Position numbers and translations under genes: made by a program | The notes under the pieces: generated by a model | Seen by the model: only the letters and a program-made list of their open reading frames with translations | Databases searched by the model: none | What the model was told of the DNA's origin: nothing | Assembly (NCBI RefSeq): GCF_902859585.1 | Contig: NZ_CADIJM010000003.1 | Coordinates: 434,001-498,000, forward strand | Direction: 5' to 3' | Source: Achromobacter animicus | Lineage (GTDB): Bacteria; Pseudomonadota; Gammaproteobacteria; Burkholderiales; Burkholderiaceae_B | Length of the DNA stretch: 64,000 nt | In this document: one piece after another, positions 53,716 through 62,836 of the stretch | Numbering within the stretch: position 1 is the stretch's first letter | Layout: every line of letters begins with the position of its first letter

Positions 53716-54315
53716 ATGGATCAATCGGTAAAGGACGCCCTCACCCGCTGGCCGAATGTGCCGGCTGTCTACGGATGGCTGTCGCTGGATGCGCGCGGCC
53801 GCTGGCGCCTTCATCCGCAAGGACAGGCCAATGAGGGCGGGCCGGGCGAGCCGATCACCAATACGCAGATCCTGGAATTCATCAGCCGCAATTACGAACG
53901 CGACAACGACGGCCGCTGGTTTTTCCAGAACGGCCCGCAGCGGGTGTTCGTACGTCTGGACGCAGCGCCCTATGTGTTGCGCCTTGCCGATGACAATCGC
54001 GGCCTCATCACGCACACGGATGCGACCGTCGACGCAGTCAGCGCGTGGTGGCTGGATGATGAAGGCCGGCTCTACGCATCGACGCCGATGGGCGCCGGCA
54101 TCGTGCTGGACCGCGATTTGCAGCCGCTGCTGGAGATGATGCGGACGCAAGCTGGTGCTCCGCTGCTGGACGCGCTGGCCGAACTGGCGGCTAGCCATTC
54201 GATGACAGCCGACTGGCCTGACGTGTACGCGGCGGCGCCGCTGCACGCAATCGCGCAGGCGGACATCGCCGCGCGCCTGGGATTTGACCCCGCCCCGCAC
54301 GCCCCCGCGGCCTGA
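53716..54315 (+). CDS. Uncharacterised conserved protein (possible DUF2946 family)
   Basis: A 199-residue soluble protein. The opening RWPNVPAVYGWLSLDARGRWRL and the block FISRNYERDNDGRWFFQNGPQRVFV are features I recall from a betaproteobacterial domain of unknown function. I am not certain of the DUF number. The many Trp/Arg/Asp residues and the absence of a signal peptide point to a cytoplasmic protein. No function is assigned. It lies 4 bp after the His-rich exported protein gene and is probably co-transcribed with it. Confidence 0.7.
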   Translation: MDQSVKDALTRWPNVPAVYGWLSLDARGRWRLHPQGQANEGGPGEPITNTQILEFISRNYERDNDGRWFFQNGPQRVFVRLDAAPYVLRLADDNRGLITHTDATVDAVSAWWLDDEGRLYASTPMGAGIVLDRDLQPLLEMMRTQAGAPLLDALAELAASHSMTADWPDVYAAAPLHAIAQADIAARLGFDPAPHAPAA

Positions 54316-54330
54316 CGGGTCAGCGCAAAC

Positions 54331-54786
54331 TCAGAACATCCCGTTGCTGTTGGCGGCCTTCTCGGGAATCGGTTGCACGGCATCCCAATGCTCGACGATC
54401 TTGCCGCCTTCCAGGCGAAAGATGTCGATGATGGCGTTGCCGCGCGTTCCCGGCTCGCGCACGGCGTGGACATGCAGGATGACGTAATCGCCATCCGTGA
54501 ACACGCGCTTGATTTCGCTGTGCGAGGCGGGATACTTGTCGCGCAGGAATGCGATGAATTGCCGGAAGCCCTCGGGGCCGTCGGCCGCGTTGGGATTGTG
54601 CTGCACATAACGATCGCCCACGTACTTGAGCGCGGCGTCCGCGTCCTTCTGGTTCAAGCCTTTTTCATAGAACGCCAGGACGGCAGCCTTGTTGGCGGCT
54701 TCCTGTTCGGGCGTGGCTTGCGCGGCGCAGGCCAGGACGGAAAACAGCAGTGCGGCAAACGCGCGCATGAACATAGGCCGGGACAT
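54331..54786 (-). CDS. SnoaL/NTF2-like family exported protein
   Basis: A 151-residue protein with a signal peptide (MRAFAALLFSVLACAAQA) and an NTF2-like fold. The family pattern is visible in YEKGLNQKDADAALKYVGDRYVQHNP, GPEGFRQFIAFL, VHAVREPGTRG and IVEHWDAVQPIP. SnoaL-like proteins are small cyclases, hydrolases or binding proteins; the periplasmic versions mostly have no known role. Starts at 54774 or 54768 are also possible. Confidence 0.82.
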   Translation of the reverse strand: MSRPMFMRAFAALLFSVLACAAQATPEQEAANKAAVLAFYEKGLNQKDADAALKYVGDRYVQHNPNAADGPEGFRQFIAFLRDKYPASHSEIKRVFTDGDYVILHVHAVREPGTRGNAIIDIFRLEGGKIVEHWDAVQPIPEKAANSNGMF

Positions 54787-54799
54787 ATCGACTCCAGAT

Positions 54800-54835
54800 A
54801 AAAAAAGGCGAAGCCATTCTATGGCCCCGCCTTCG
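54800..54835 (-). terminator. Possible terminator of the DoxX gene
   Basis: On the minus strand a bulged stem (GCGAAG...CCAT with ATGG...CTTCGC) is followed by seven T residues at 54806-54800. It is imperfect but well placed, about 70-100 bp after the stop at 54905. Confidence 0.55.
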
Positions 54836-54904
54836 CGCGGGCCACGTCCGGCCCGGTAAACAGATTGATGCGCGTAGCGCTCAGTGGTTTGACGCCGCTA
54901 TGGC

Positions 54905-55306
54905 TCAGCGGCGGCCGCTTTTGACCAGCGCGAACTTACCGTCGCCCAACAGCGCCAGGACGGCAGCCGCCACGGTCAGGAAAATCGGATATTCCCAACC
55001 GCCGCCCGGGTTGCCGAAGCCCCAGCCATTGCCAAAATGGACCGTCGACGCCGCGAAGAGCTGCACCACGGCAATCGCAGCGACCCAGCGCGGCACCACG
55101 CCCAGGATCAGCAGGATGCCTCCGGCCACCTCGAAAAACGTGACCGGATAGGCCAACCAGCTGGCAAAACCGATCTTGGCGAAGAACTGGGCGGTGCCGG
55201 GCAGCGTGAACACCAGCAGCTTGGTCAGGCCATGGGCCAGGAACATCACGCCCAGCGCCACGCGCAAGAGCAACGCGGCATACGGCGCGGTACGGGAATC
55301 AATCAT
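54905..55306 (-). CDS. DoxX family membrane protein
   Basis: A 133-residue inner-membrane protein with four helices. It has the DoxX pattern LLLRVALGVMFLAHGLTKL, then FFAKIGFASWLAYPVTFFEVAGGILLILG in parts, and VAAIAVVQLFAASTVHFGNGWGFGNPGGGWEYP. DoxX-like proteins act in quinone-linked thiosulfate or redox stress reactions in some species. The divergent LysR gene probably controls it. ATG 55306 has AAGGA 9 bp upstream; 55315 is an alternative. Confidence 0.88.
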   Translation of the reverse strand: MIDSRTAPYAALLLRVALGVMFLAHGLTKLLVFTLPGTAQFFAKIGFASWLAYPVTFFEVAGGILLILGVVPRWVAAIAVVQLFAASTVHFGNGWGFGNPGGGWEYPIFLTVAAAVLALLGDGKFALVKSGRR

Positions 55307-55438
55307 TGCAATCATCCTTGTGCAGAAAAGCGAATCGCCCGGAGCAGGCAGATCCTTCATGGGCCGTATTCTTGCGATTCCAAAAACAAAGATAAACATG
55401 CAGAATTGCAAATTATTGTTCCCCGATAGGAAACAATC

Positions 55439-56371
55439 TTGGACACCCATACCGCCATGCAGACCTATGCCAAGGTCGTCGAACTGGGCTCATTCGCGGC
55501 AGCCGCCGACAAGATGGGCCAGGCGCGATCTGTGGTGACGCGGCAGATCGCCTATCTGGAGCAGAAGTACGGCGTACGCCTGCTGAACCGTACGACGCGC
55601 AAGCTCAGCATGACGGACGCCGGACGCGCCTTCTATGACCGCGTCCGGCCCATTCTGGCGGAGGTTGCCGACCTGGAACTGTCGCTGCAGGCGGAAGGCC
55701 AGCGGCCCAGCGGACGATTGCGGGTCAGCGCGCCCGTGTCCTTTGGCATCCTGCATCTGGGGCCAGCCATCGCCGAATACCTGCAGCGCTATCCGGACGT
55801 GGTGATCGACCTGGACCTGAACGACCGCGTGGTGGATCTGGTCGAGGACGGCTACGACGTTGCGGTGCGCATCGGCCCGCTGGTGGATTCGTCGCTGGTG
55901 GCCAGACCCCTGGCGCCGCAGCAACTGCTGGTCTGCGCAGCGCCGTCGTACCTGGAGCGCCACGGCGCGCCCGCCGTGCCTGAAGACCTGAAGCAGCATC
56001 GCTGCCTGCACTACGCCTACGCCAGCACGGGCAACGAATGGCATTTCGAGAAGGACGGCGTGACGCATCTGGTGCGCGTGAACGCGGCGTTGCGGGCCAA
56101 TAACGGCGACGTGCTGCGCACCGCTGCACTGGCCGGCCACGGCATCATCCTGCAGCCGGAGTTCCTGGTCGGGGATGACATACGCGCCGGACGTCTGACC
56201 GCCCTCTTGACCGGCTATGCCCACACGCCGATTTCCATGGTCGCCGTCTACCCGCACCGCCGCTTTCTGTCGCCCAAGGTCCGGTCGTTCGTCGAACACC
56301 TGGAAGCGCGGTTCGGCAGCCCCGCGCCCACGCCGCCGGCCCGGCGCGCCACGACCCGCCGCAGCCGGTAG
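55439..56371 (+). CDS. LysR family transcriptional regulator
   Basis: A 310-residue regulator. The HTH domain (about 5-62) shows YAKVVELGSFAAAADKMGQARSVVTRQIAYLE in parts and GVRLLNRTTRKLSMTDAG. The effector domain includes GRLRVSAPVSFGILHLGP and DVAVRIG. This is the group with AaeR/DsdC-like 'MDTxxAMQ' starts, which supports TTG 55439 with AGGAAA 6 bp upstream. ATG 55457 would clip the first helix. It is divergent from doxX, its likely target. Confidence 0.92.
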   Translation: MDTHTAMQTYAKVVELGSFAAAADKMGQARSVVTRQIAYLEQKYGVRLLNRTTRKLSMTDAGRAFYDRVRPILAEVADLELSLQAEGQRPSGRLRVSAPVSFGILHLGPAIAEYLQRYPDVVIDLDLNDRVVDLVEDGYDVAVRIGPLVDSSLVARPLAPQQLLVCAAPSYLERHGAPAVPEDLKQHRCLHYAYASTGNEWHFEKDGVTHLVRVNAALRANNGDVLRTAALAGHGIILQPEFLVGDDIRAGRLTALLTGYAHTPISMVAVYPHRRFLSPKVRSFVEHLEARFGSPAPTPPARRATTRRSR

Positions 56372-56381
56372 AATCGTACCC

Positions 56382-56963
56382 ATGACCGCCAAATCGCCCC
56401 TCGAATACTTCCCCGCCCCGCGCCGTTCCCACTTTTGCAGCCAGTGCGGCTCTCCGGTAAACCGCCGCGTGCCGGAAGGCGATAACCGCGAGCGTGACAT
56501 CTGTGATCACTGCGGGGCGATCCATTACCAGAATCCGCGGCTGGTGGTCGGGACCGTGCCCGTCTGGGAAAACCGCATCCTGCTCTGCCGCCGCGCGATC
56601 GAACCCCGCTACAACACGTGGACCCTGCCCGCCGGCTTCATGGAGCTCGGCGAGAGCACGGCGCAAGGCGCGGCGCGGGAAACGCTGGAAGAGTCCGGCG
56701 CCAAAATCCAGTTGGGCGACATCTACACCATCATCGACGTCCCGCAGATCGAGCAGGTGCACGTGTTCTATCTCGCCCAGGCGGTGGGTCCGGAACTGGA
56801 CCCGGGCCCGGAAAGCCTGGAAGCGCGCTGGTACGACGAATCCGAAATTCCCTGGGACGACCTGGCCTTCCGCACTGTCGCCAGCACCCTGCGCCTGTTC
56901 TTCGAGGACCGCAAACGCGGCACCTTCGGCCCGCATCACTACACCCTAGAATCCCACCGTTGA
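56382..56963 (+). CDS. Nudix hydrolase with zinc ribbon
   Basis: A 193-residue protein. The N-terminal zinc ribbon has C19/C22 and C41/C44. The Nudix box GFMELGE-x7-REtlEESG starts at G85 and includes R99, E100, E103 and E104. The layout is that of the NudC/ADP-ribose-pyrophosphatase-like small group in betaproteobacteria. It probably hydrolyses a nucleoside diphosphate-linked compound. Its stop overlaps the aat start (TTGA at 56960). Confidence 0.9.
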   Translation: MTAKSPLEYFPAPRRSHFCSQCGSPVNRRVPEGDNRERDICDHCGAIHYQNPRLVVGTVPVWENRILLCRRAIEPRYNTWTLPAGFMELGESTAQGAARETLEESGAKIQLGDIYTIIDVPQIEQVHVFYLAQAVGPELDPGPESLEARWYDESEIPWDDLAFRTVASTLRLFFEDRKRGTFGPHHYTLESHR

Positions 56964-57730
56964 AACTGCCCTGGCTCGCCGCCGACACCCCGTTTCCTCC
57001 TGCGGAATTCGCGCTGACGGATCCGGACGGTCTGCTGGCCGCGGGCGCGGACCTGTCGCCGGAACGTCTGGCCCAGGCCTATTCCAACGGCATCTTTCCG
57101 TGGTACTCGGAAGGCGAGCCCGTGCTCTGGTGGAGTCCGAACCCGCGCATGGTGCTGCCCGTGAAGGACTTTGCGCCGTCGCACTCGCTGCGCAAGCTGC
57201 TCCGCCAGATCGCCGCCCGGGAATACGAAGCCACGCCCAGCGTGCAGGTGCGGGTCGACACCGTGTTTCCCCAGGTCATGGCGGCCTGCGCCGCGCCGCG
57301 CGACGGCCAGCCGGGCACGTGGATCACCGCTGCCATGCAGGACGCCTACCGGCAGTGGCATGACGCCGGCGTCGTGCACAGCATCGAAACCTGGATCGAC
57401 GGGGAATTGGCGGGCGGGTTGTACGGCATCAGCCTGGGACGCATGTTCTTCGGCGAATCCATGTTCACCCGCGTCCCGAACGCCTCGAAGATCGCGCTCG
57501 CGCATCTGGTTCGCTACCTGGACGCGCAGGGCGTCGAGTGGATCGACTGCCAGCAGCAGACGCGGCATCTGGCAAGCATGGGTGCGGCTCCCGTGCCACG
57601 GGAACACTTTCTGCGGCATGTTCGGCAAGCCACTCAACAGCCCGGCATTCCGTGGTCACGCGGCCGGCTGGACACGCGCGGCCAACTGCATCCGGATACA
57701 CCCGAGGGGACGGATTGCAGCCCGAGTTAA
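56960..57730 (+). CDS. aat: Leucyl/phenylalanyl-tRNA--protein transferase
   Basis: A 256-residue enzyme that adds Leu or Phe to N-terminal Arg/Lys of proteins, creating an N-degron for ClpS/ClpAP. The family motifs are all present: [25 protein letters not shown] in parts, [27 protein letters not shown] and [14 protein letters not shown]. The start is TTG 56960, overlapping the Nudix stop; no in-frame ATG lies before the conserved domain. It is paired with bpt downstream. Confidence 0.95.
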   Translation: MKLPWLAADTPFPPAEFALTDPDGLLAAGADLSPERLAQAYSNGIFPWYSEGEPVLWWSPNPRMVLPVKDFAPSHSLRKLLRQIAAREYEATPSVQVRVDTVFPQVMAACAAPRDGQPGTWITAAMQDAYRQWHDAGVVHSIETWIDGELAGGLYGISLGRMFFGESMFTRVPNASKIALAHLVRYLDAQGVEWIDCQQQTRHLASMGAAPVPREHFLRHVRQATQQPGIPWSRGRLDTRGQLHPDTPEGTDCSPS

Positions 57731-57800
57731 GCGTTAATATGGAGCCACTCCCGTCCCGGGTTTGCCGCCTATACGCGGGATATCCGATACGCCAGCTCCC

Positions 57801-57818
57801 ATGAGCCAGCTCCAATGA
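57801..57818 (+). other. Five-codon micro-ORF (MSQLQ) coupled to bpt
   Basis: ATG AGC CAG CTC CAA TGA. Its stop overlaps the bpt ATG as ATGA (57815-57818), and its sequence nearly duplicates the first codons of bpt (MSQL). GCCAGCTC repeats stand before each start. It may be a start-region duplication with or without a regulatory effect. Confidence 0.5.
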
Positions 57819-58552
57819 GCCAGCTGAAAGAACTTCCCTTCTCCACGCTGCAGTTCTACGCAACCGCCCCCTACCCCTGCAGTTATCTGCCGGGTCGCCA
57901 GGCCCGGTCGCAGGTGGCCGCGCCCGGGCATCTGATCAACGCGGGCACGTATTCCCAATTGGTGGAACAAGGCTTTCGCCGCAGCGGTCTATTTACCTAC
58001 CGTCCCCATTGCGACAACTGTCAGGCCTGCATTCCCGTGCGCGTAGATACGGCCGGATTCGCCCCCAACCGCAGTCAGCGCCGTGCGTGGCGCGATCATC
58101 AGCATCTGCAGTCGTTCGTCGCGGAGCTGGCATGGTCGCCGGAACACTACCGGCTCTATACCCGGTATCAGCAGGGCCGGCATCCGGGCGGCGGCATGGA
58201 CGAGGACAGCCGCACGCAGTACGCGCAGTTTCTCTTGACCAGCCGCGTCAACACCCGGCTGGTCGAGTTCCGCAACGCCGAGGGTGTGCTGGTGATGGTC
58301 TCCATCATCGACGTGCTGGACGACGGCCTGTCCTCGGTCTACACGTTCTATGACCCGGACATCGCCGATGGCCTGGGCACGTACAGCATTCTCTGGCAGG
58401 TAGAACAGTGCCGCGCGCTGAACCTGCCGTGGCTCTATCTGGGCTACTGGATCGCGGACAGCCGCAAGATGTCCTACAAATCGGCCTTCCGTCCGGCGCA
58501 GTTCCTGGTCGACGGGGAATGGCGCGACAGTCCCGACCGCCCGCCCGCCTGA
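57815..58552 (+). CDS. bpt: Aspartate/glutamate leucyltransferase (arginyltransferase family)
   Basis: A 245-residue Bpt/ATE-family enzyme that transfers Leu to N-terminal Asp or Glu. The conserved cysteine region is [14 protein letters not shown], followed by [19 protein letters not shown] with the metal/redox cysteines, and [19 protein letters not shown] near the C-terminus. It sits behind aat, so the window holds the full bacterial Leu N-degron writer pair. The clpS/clpA reader is not in the window. Confidence 0.95.
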   Translation: MSQLKELPFSTLQFYATAPYPCSYLPGRQARSQVAAPGHLINAGTYSQLVEQGFRRSGLFTYRPHCDNCQACIPVRVDTAGFAPNRSQRRAWRDHQHLQSFVAELAWSPEHYRLYTRYQQGRHPGGGMDEDSRTQYAQFLLTSRVNTRLVEFRNAEGVLVMVSIIDVLDDGLSSVYTFYDPDIADGLGTYSILWQVEQCRALNLPWLYLGYWIADSRKMSYKSAFRPAQFLVDGEWRDSPDRPPA

Positions 58553-58614
58553 ATCTGTTGCGGCGTCGTTTGCAATCGGCGGGGACGGAGCAAATCGCTC
58601 TACAATCCCGGCCC

Positions 58615-59658
58615 ATGTCTATCCTCTTCCACGCCTATCCCCTGGCCCGCCCGGCGCTCTTCGCCATGGATGCGGAAACCGCCCACGAAGTCACCCTGTC
58701 GGGCCTGCAGCGCGCCTATGAATGCGGCGCCACGCGCAAGCTCATGCACGCGCAGCCCAAGGCGCCCTGCACACTGATGGGGATGCAGCTGGCCAACCCG
58801 ATCGGACTGGCCGCCGGCCTGGACAAGAACGGCGCCTACATCGACGCGCTGGGCAACCTGGGTTTCGGCTTCATCGAGGTCGGCACGGTCACGCCGCGCG
58901 CGCAGCCCGGCAACCCCAAGCCGCGCATGTTCCGCCTGCCGCGCGCCAATGCGCTGATCAACCGGCTGGGCTTCAACAATCAGGGGCTCGACGCCTTTCT
59001 TGCCAACGTGCAGCGCAGCACGTGGCGCAAGCAAGGCGGAATTCTGGGCCTGAACATCGGCAAGAATGCAGACACGCCCATCGAACGGGCCGCCGACGAC
59101 TACCTGATCGGCCTGGACGGCGTGTACCCGCATGCCGACTACGTCACCGTGAATATCTCGTCGCCCAACACCAAGAACCTGCGTGCGCTGCAAAGCGGCG
59201 ACGAGCTTTCTGCGCTGCTCGCGCAGTTGGCCGACAAGCGCCGCGCCCTGGAAGACCGGCACCAGCGCCGGGTCCCGATGGCGGTGAAGATTGCGCCGGA
59301 CCTGTCACAGGAAGAAATCGACGCCATCGCCGAGATCCTTCCGCGCCACGGCATCGATGGCGTCATCGCCACCAACACCACGCTGTCGCGCGACGCGGTG
59401 AAGGGCCAGGCCCATTCGGAGGAGGCTGGCGGCCTGTCCGGCGCGCCCGTGCATCAACTGTCGCTGGCGGTGATCCGCCGCCTGAAGGAACGGCTGGGCA
59501 ATAGCCTGGCCATCATCGGCGTGGGCGGCGTGCTGTCCGGACGGGAAGCCCGCGAAAAGATGGAAGCCGGCGCCGACGCGGTGCAGCTTTACACGGGCCT
59601 CATCTACCGTGGCCCCGGGCTGGTCGGCGAATGCGTACGCGCCGTCGCGTCCCGCTGA
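58615..59658 (+). CDS. pyrD: Dihydroorotate dehydrogenase (quinone), class 2
   Basis: A 347-residue membrane-associated FMN enzyme of pyrimidine synthesis. The N-terminal membrane-binding helices ([21 protein letters not shown]) mark class 2. Catalytic and FMN motifs are [38 protein letters not shown] with the catalytic serine, IATNTT and [11 protein letters not shown] 58615 begins at the family start. Confidence 0.97.
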   Translation: MSILFHAYPLARPALFAMDAETAHEVTLSGLQRAYECGATRKLMHAQPKAPCTLMGMQLANPIGLAAGLDKNGAYIDALGNLGFGFIEVGTVTPRAQPGNPKPRMFRLPRANALINRLGFNNQGLDAFLANVQRSTWRKQGGILGLNIGKNADTPIERAADDYLIGLDGVYPHADYVTVNISSPNTKNLRALQSGDELSALLAQLADKRRALEDRHQRRVPMAVKIAPDLSQEEIDAIAEILPRHGIDGVIATNTTLSRDAVKGQAHSEEAGGLSGAPVHQLSLAVIRRLKERLGNSLAIIGVGGVLSGREAREKMEAGADAVQLYTGLIYRGPGLVGECVRAVASR

Positions 59659-59685
59659 CAGCCGATAAAGACAAAAAACGCAGGC

Positions 59686-59714
59686 AAAAAAAGGGGCCAC
59701 CCTGTGGGTGGCCC
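59686..59714 (-). terminator. Terminator of the phasin gene
   Basis: Stem GGGCCACCC (59694-59702) / GGGTGGCCC (59706-59714). On the minus strand seven T residues follow at 59692-59686. It can also act weakly on pyrD transcripts. Confidence 0.85.
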
Positions 59715-59786
59715 TAATTCCAGCTCTGCTCTGTCACTCAACAGTACTACATTACTGCGCTTCGCGCAGCACCGTGCGCCAAATAC

Positions 59787-60365
59787 TTAGGCGCTGCGGC
59801 GGCTGCGGCCGGCAACCTTGGTCGCGGCGTCGGCGGCGTCCGTGGCGGCCTTGAAGGTCGCGTTGGCGGCGGCGTTCAGGTTCGACTCGGCGACTTCAGC
59901 GGCCTGCTTGGCAGCCTTGGTCATCGAATCGTAGGCGCTGGTCGCGGTGGCCAGCGAGGACTTGATCAGGGCGACGGCGCTTTCGGAACCGGTCGGGGCG
60001 TTCTTGGAGAACTGGTCGACGGCTTCGCTCAGCTGTTGCTGGCTTTCGGCGATCTGTTCTTCGGTCAGCTTGACCAGGCTGCCTTGCACGCCGGCAACGA
60101 TGTCATACACGTGCTTGGTGTAGGCCAGGGCCTTTTCGGCGCCCGGTTGCAGCAGGCCCGTCGCGAACGCGGCGGCTTCCTGCGGATCCTTGACTTCAGC
60201 GGCTTGCTGCGACTTCTGGGCGACTTCGTCCAGGGTGGCCTTCACAACCTTCAGGTTCAGTTCGACCAGCTTTTCGAAGCCGGCGAAGACGGCGGTCTGG
60301 GCGGCCACGATGGTGTTGATGCTGGCCTTTTGACGGTCCAGAACTTGTTGCGGAATTGCGCTCAT
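59787..60365 (-). CDS. Phasin family protein (PhaP-like)
   Basis: A 192-residue granule-associated protein that coats PHB granules. It begins IPQQVLDRQKASINTIVAAQTAVFAGFEKLVELNLK in parts, the phasin_2 pattern. Long amphipathic helices with Ala/Gln follow (QKSQQAAEV; TEEQIAESQQQLSEAVDQF), and the C-terminus is an Ala-rich, basic tail (AATKVAGRSRRSA) like the PhaF/histone-like tails, but short. The promoter at 60497-60524 carries PhaR-like sites. Confidence 0.9.
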   Translation of the reverse strand: MSAIPQQVLDRQKASINTIVAAQTAVFAGFEKLVELNLKVVKATLDEVAQKSQQAAEVKDPQEAAAFATGLLQPGAEKALAYTKHVYDIVAGVQGSLVKLTEEQIAESQQQLSEAVDQFSKNAPTGSESAVALIKSSLATATSAYDSMTKAAKQAAEVAESNLNAAANATFKAATDAADAATKVAGRSRRSA

Positions 60366-60479
60366 AGGATGCTCCTCTCAGGGTAGCCGGAGGCTGTCCG
60401 GCAGTAAGGATGGTTGTCTGCGACGAAATAAGAAACGTGCGCGGAAACTGGTACTACAAGCTACCGCCGGCCCGTTTGA

Positions 60480-60543
60480 TGCACTGCACAATTGCCATTC
60501 TAGACTGGGTAAAAAACTTGTCAAGCAGTTTTTGTGCGGCGCA
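60480..60543 (-). promoter_or_regulatory. Phasin promoter bracketed by two TGC-N3-GCA sites
   Basis: On the minus strand TTGACA (60524-60519), a 16-bp spacer and TAGAAT (60502-60497) form a strong sigma-70 promoter. TGCACTGCA (60480-60488) lies just downstream of the -10, near +1. TGCGGCGCA (60535-60543) lies upstream of the -35. TGC-N3-GCA is the core of the PhaR site known from Paracoccus, so PhaR repression is likely. Confidence 0.7.
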
Positions 60544-60746
60544 ACAAGTGTTTGCACTTTAACGGTGCGCCCGCCTGCCGGGGCTTGATTCTGCTCAACG
60601 AATTCCCGGAACTCGGGAAATACCGGACATGACGCGGTATCAATTCTTTTCTACACTGTTTTCACGCTGATGACAGACAAATACCAATGATATGTCAGCG
60701 AAAGATAACTAATCGCAGCAAGCAAAACCCTGCAATCGGAGACCTC

Positions 60747-61724
60747 ATGACTTTCATTCCCCGCACGCTTTCGGCCCTGCTCGCGGCCGGTGCCCTGTTC
60801 GCGGCCGGCGCCGCGCACGCGGAATATCCGGAACGCCCCATCAACATGGTGGTGCCGTTCGCGGCAGGCGGCCCGACGGACAACGTCGCCCGCTCCCTTG
60901 CGGAAGCCATGCGGCCCAGCCTGGGCCAGACGGTCGTCGTTGAAAACAAGGGCGGCGCCGGCGGCACCATCGGCACCACTCAGGTCGCCCGCGCCCAGCC
61001 TGACGGCTATTCCATCCTGTTGATGCACGCCGGCTTCTCGACCGCCCCGTCGCTCTACAAGAATCCGGGGTATGACCCCTTCACGAGCTTTGAGCCGGTC
61101 GGCCTGGTGGTCGACGTGCCCATGACCATCGTCGCCCGCTCGGACTTCCCGCCCAACACCATCGCCGAACTGGCCGACTACGTCAAAAAGAACAAGGACA
61201 AGGTCTCGCTCGCCAACGCGGGCATCGGCGCCGCCAGCCACCTGTGCGGCACGATGCTGGTCGAAGCCCTGGGCGTGCAACTGCTGACCATCCCGTACAA
61301 GGGCACCGCGCCCGCCATGAACGACCTGCTGGGCAAGCAGGTCGATCTGATGTGCGACCAGACCACCAACACCACGCAGCAGATCGAAGGCGGCAAGGTG
61401 AAGGCCTACGCCGTGACCAGCCTGAAGCGCGTTCCCACGCTGCCCAAGCTGCCGACCATGGACGAGTCCGGCTACAAGGGCTTTGAAGTGGGCATCTGGC
61501 ATGGCATGTGGGTGCCGAAGGGCACGCCAAAGCCTGTCGTGGACAAGCTGGTCAAGAGCTTGCAGGCCGGTCTGGCCGATCCCAAGTTCCAGGAGCGCAT
61601 GAAGCAACTCGGCGCCACCGTGCTGACGTCGGAAGCCAACCCCGATGCGCTGACCGCGAAGGTCAAGCAGCAGGTCCCGCAATGGGCCGAGCTGTTCAAG
61701 AAGGCCGGCATCGAGAAGCAATAA
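60747..61724 (+). CDS. Bug-family tripartite tricarboxylate transporter substrate-binding protein
   Basis: A 325-residue periplasmic binding protein of the TctC/Bug type, which is highly expanded in Bordetella and Achromobacter. A signal peptide (LSALLAAGALFAAGAAHA) is followed by the family start YPERPINMVVPFAAGGPTD and ENKGGAGGTIGTTQVARAQPDGY in parts. The C-terminus is typical (LQAGLADPKFQERMKQLGA). There is no tctA/tctB gene beside it, so it is an orphan Bug protein and its ligand, usually a carboxylic acid, is unknown. CGGAGA precedes ATG 60747. Confidence 0.93.
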   Translation: MTFIPRTLSALLAAGALFAAGAAHAEYPERPINMVVPFAAGGPTDNVARSLAEAMRPSLGQTVVVENKGGAGGTIGTTQVARAQPDGYSILLMHAGFSTAPSLYKNPGYDPFTSFEPVGLVVDVPMTIVARSDFPPNTIAELADYVKKNKDKVSLANAGIGAASHLCGTMLVEALGVQLLTIPYKGTAPAMNDLLGKQVDLMCDQTTNTTQQIEGGKVKAYAVTSLKRVPTLPKLPTMDESGYKGFEVGIWHGMWVPKGTPKPVVDKLVKSLQAGLADPKFQERMKQLGATVLTSEANPDALTAKVKQQVPQWAELFKKAGIEKQ

Positions 61725-61778
61725 GCCCGCTTCAAGAGGCCGCCCGCTTCGGCGGCGCCTCTTGCGGCAATGGCCCAT

Positions 61779-61811
61779 AAAAAAGCCCCCTCATGGGGGC
61801 TCTCTGTTTTT
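61779..61811. terminator. Bidirectional terminator between the Bug gene and the IclR gene
   Basis: Stem AGCCCCC (61784-61790) / GGGGGCT (61795-61801) with a TCAT loop, GTTTTT on the plus side and a T-run on the minus side. Confidence 0.88.
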
Positions 61812-61824
61812 GCGTGCGCCGCAG

Positions 61825-62688
61825 CTACGGCCGCATGGCTTCGGCCGCCAGACCCAATCCGTTGAAACCCGAGGACACGGAGGGTTCGTAGCCCAGCGCT
61901 TCGGAAATGCTGGCGGCAGTTTCGACCAGCGCCTTGATCCAGTCGTCCTGCAGCCGTTCGGCCGGCGCCGAGATCGACAGCCCCGCCACCAGCTTGCCGG
62001 TGTCGTCGAAGATGCCGGCGGCGATGCAGCGTACGCCCAACTCCAGCTCTTCGTTATCGCGGGCGTAGCCGTGGCGGCGCACCAGGGCCAATTCGCGTTC
62101 CAGCTTGTCCAGATCGGTCAGGCTGTTGCGCGTATGGCCGGCCAGCCCCGTGCGCAGCGCGTAGGCGCGCACCTGGCGCGTGTCGCCCGTGGACAGAAAC
62201 AGTTTGCCGGTGGACGTCAGGTGCAGCGGCGCGCGGCCGCCGATGGCCCGCACCACCTGCATGCCGGAGCGTTCGCTCCAGGCGCGGTCGATGTAGACGA
62301 TTTCGTCGCCCTGCTGGACGGAAAGATTGATGGTCTGCCCCGTCAGCTTGTGCAGCGACCGCATGGCCGGAATGGCCGCCTCGCGCACGTTCAGACGGCC
62401 CTTGACCAGCGATCCCAGCTCCAGCAGGCGCATGCCCAGCTGATACAGCCCGTTGTCGACCCGCTCGACATAGCGGCCGACGACCAGGTCGTTCAGGATG
62501 CGGTGGGCGGTGGAGGCGTGCAGACCGGTGGTGGCCGACAGCTCTTTGAGCGTGACCGGATCCGGTTGAGCGGCCAGGGCGTCGAGCAGACGCATCGCGC
62601 GTTCGATGACCTGAATGGCGATCGGATGGGCGGAAGCGCCTTCGGTTTCGGCGTCCAGCGGATTGCGAGGGGTGGGAAGACGGGCCAT
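61825..62688 (-). CDS. IclR family transcriptional regulator
   Basis: A 287-residue regulator. The winged HTH (about 25-90) contains AMRLLDALAAQPDPVTLKELSATTGLHASTAHRILNDL in parts. The effector domain holds GDEIVYIDRAW, RAPLHLTSTGKLFLS and GVRCIAAGIFDDTGKLVAGLSISAP, all IclR signatures. It is convergent with the Bug binding-protein gene and may control a catabolic target elsewhere. ATG 62688 was chosen because the longer open frame adds no HTH-like sequence. Confidence 0.93.
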   Translation of the reverse strand: MARLPTPRNPLDAETEGASAHPIAIQVIERAMRLLDALAAQPDPVTLKELSATTGLHASTAHRILNDLVVGRYVERVDNGLYQLGMRLLELGSLVKGRLNVREAAIPAMRSLHKLTGQTINLSVQQGDEIVYIDRAWSERSGMQVVRAIGGRAPLHLTSTGKLFLSTGDTRQVRAYALRTGLAGHTRNSLTDLDKLERELALVRRHGYARDNEELELGVRCIAAGIFDDTGKLVAGLSISAPAERLQDDWIKALVETAASISEALGYEPSVSSGFNGLGLAAEAMRP

Positions 62689-62836
62689 GGAATTTTGGGC
62701 TGGCGCCGCCACGCAAGACACGCGTTGCGGCAATGCAGCAAACAGTTCTTATCCCGTATTGTGAAATTTACCGGCCGGTTTGGCAAATGGTATTTGCGCA
62801 GCGGGCGCGACCGGCGGTGCCCCGCCGCCGCGCAAA

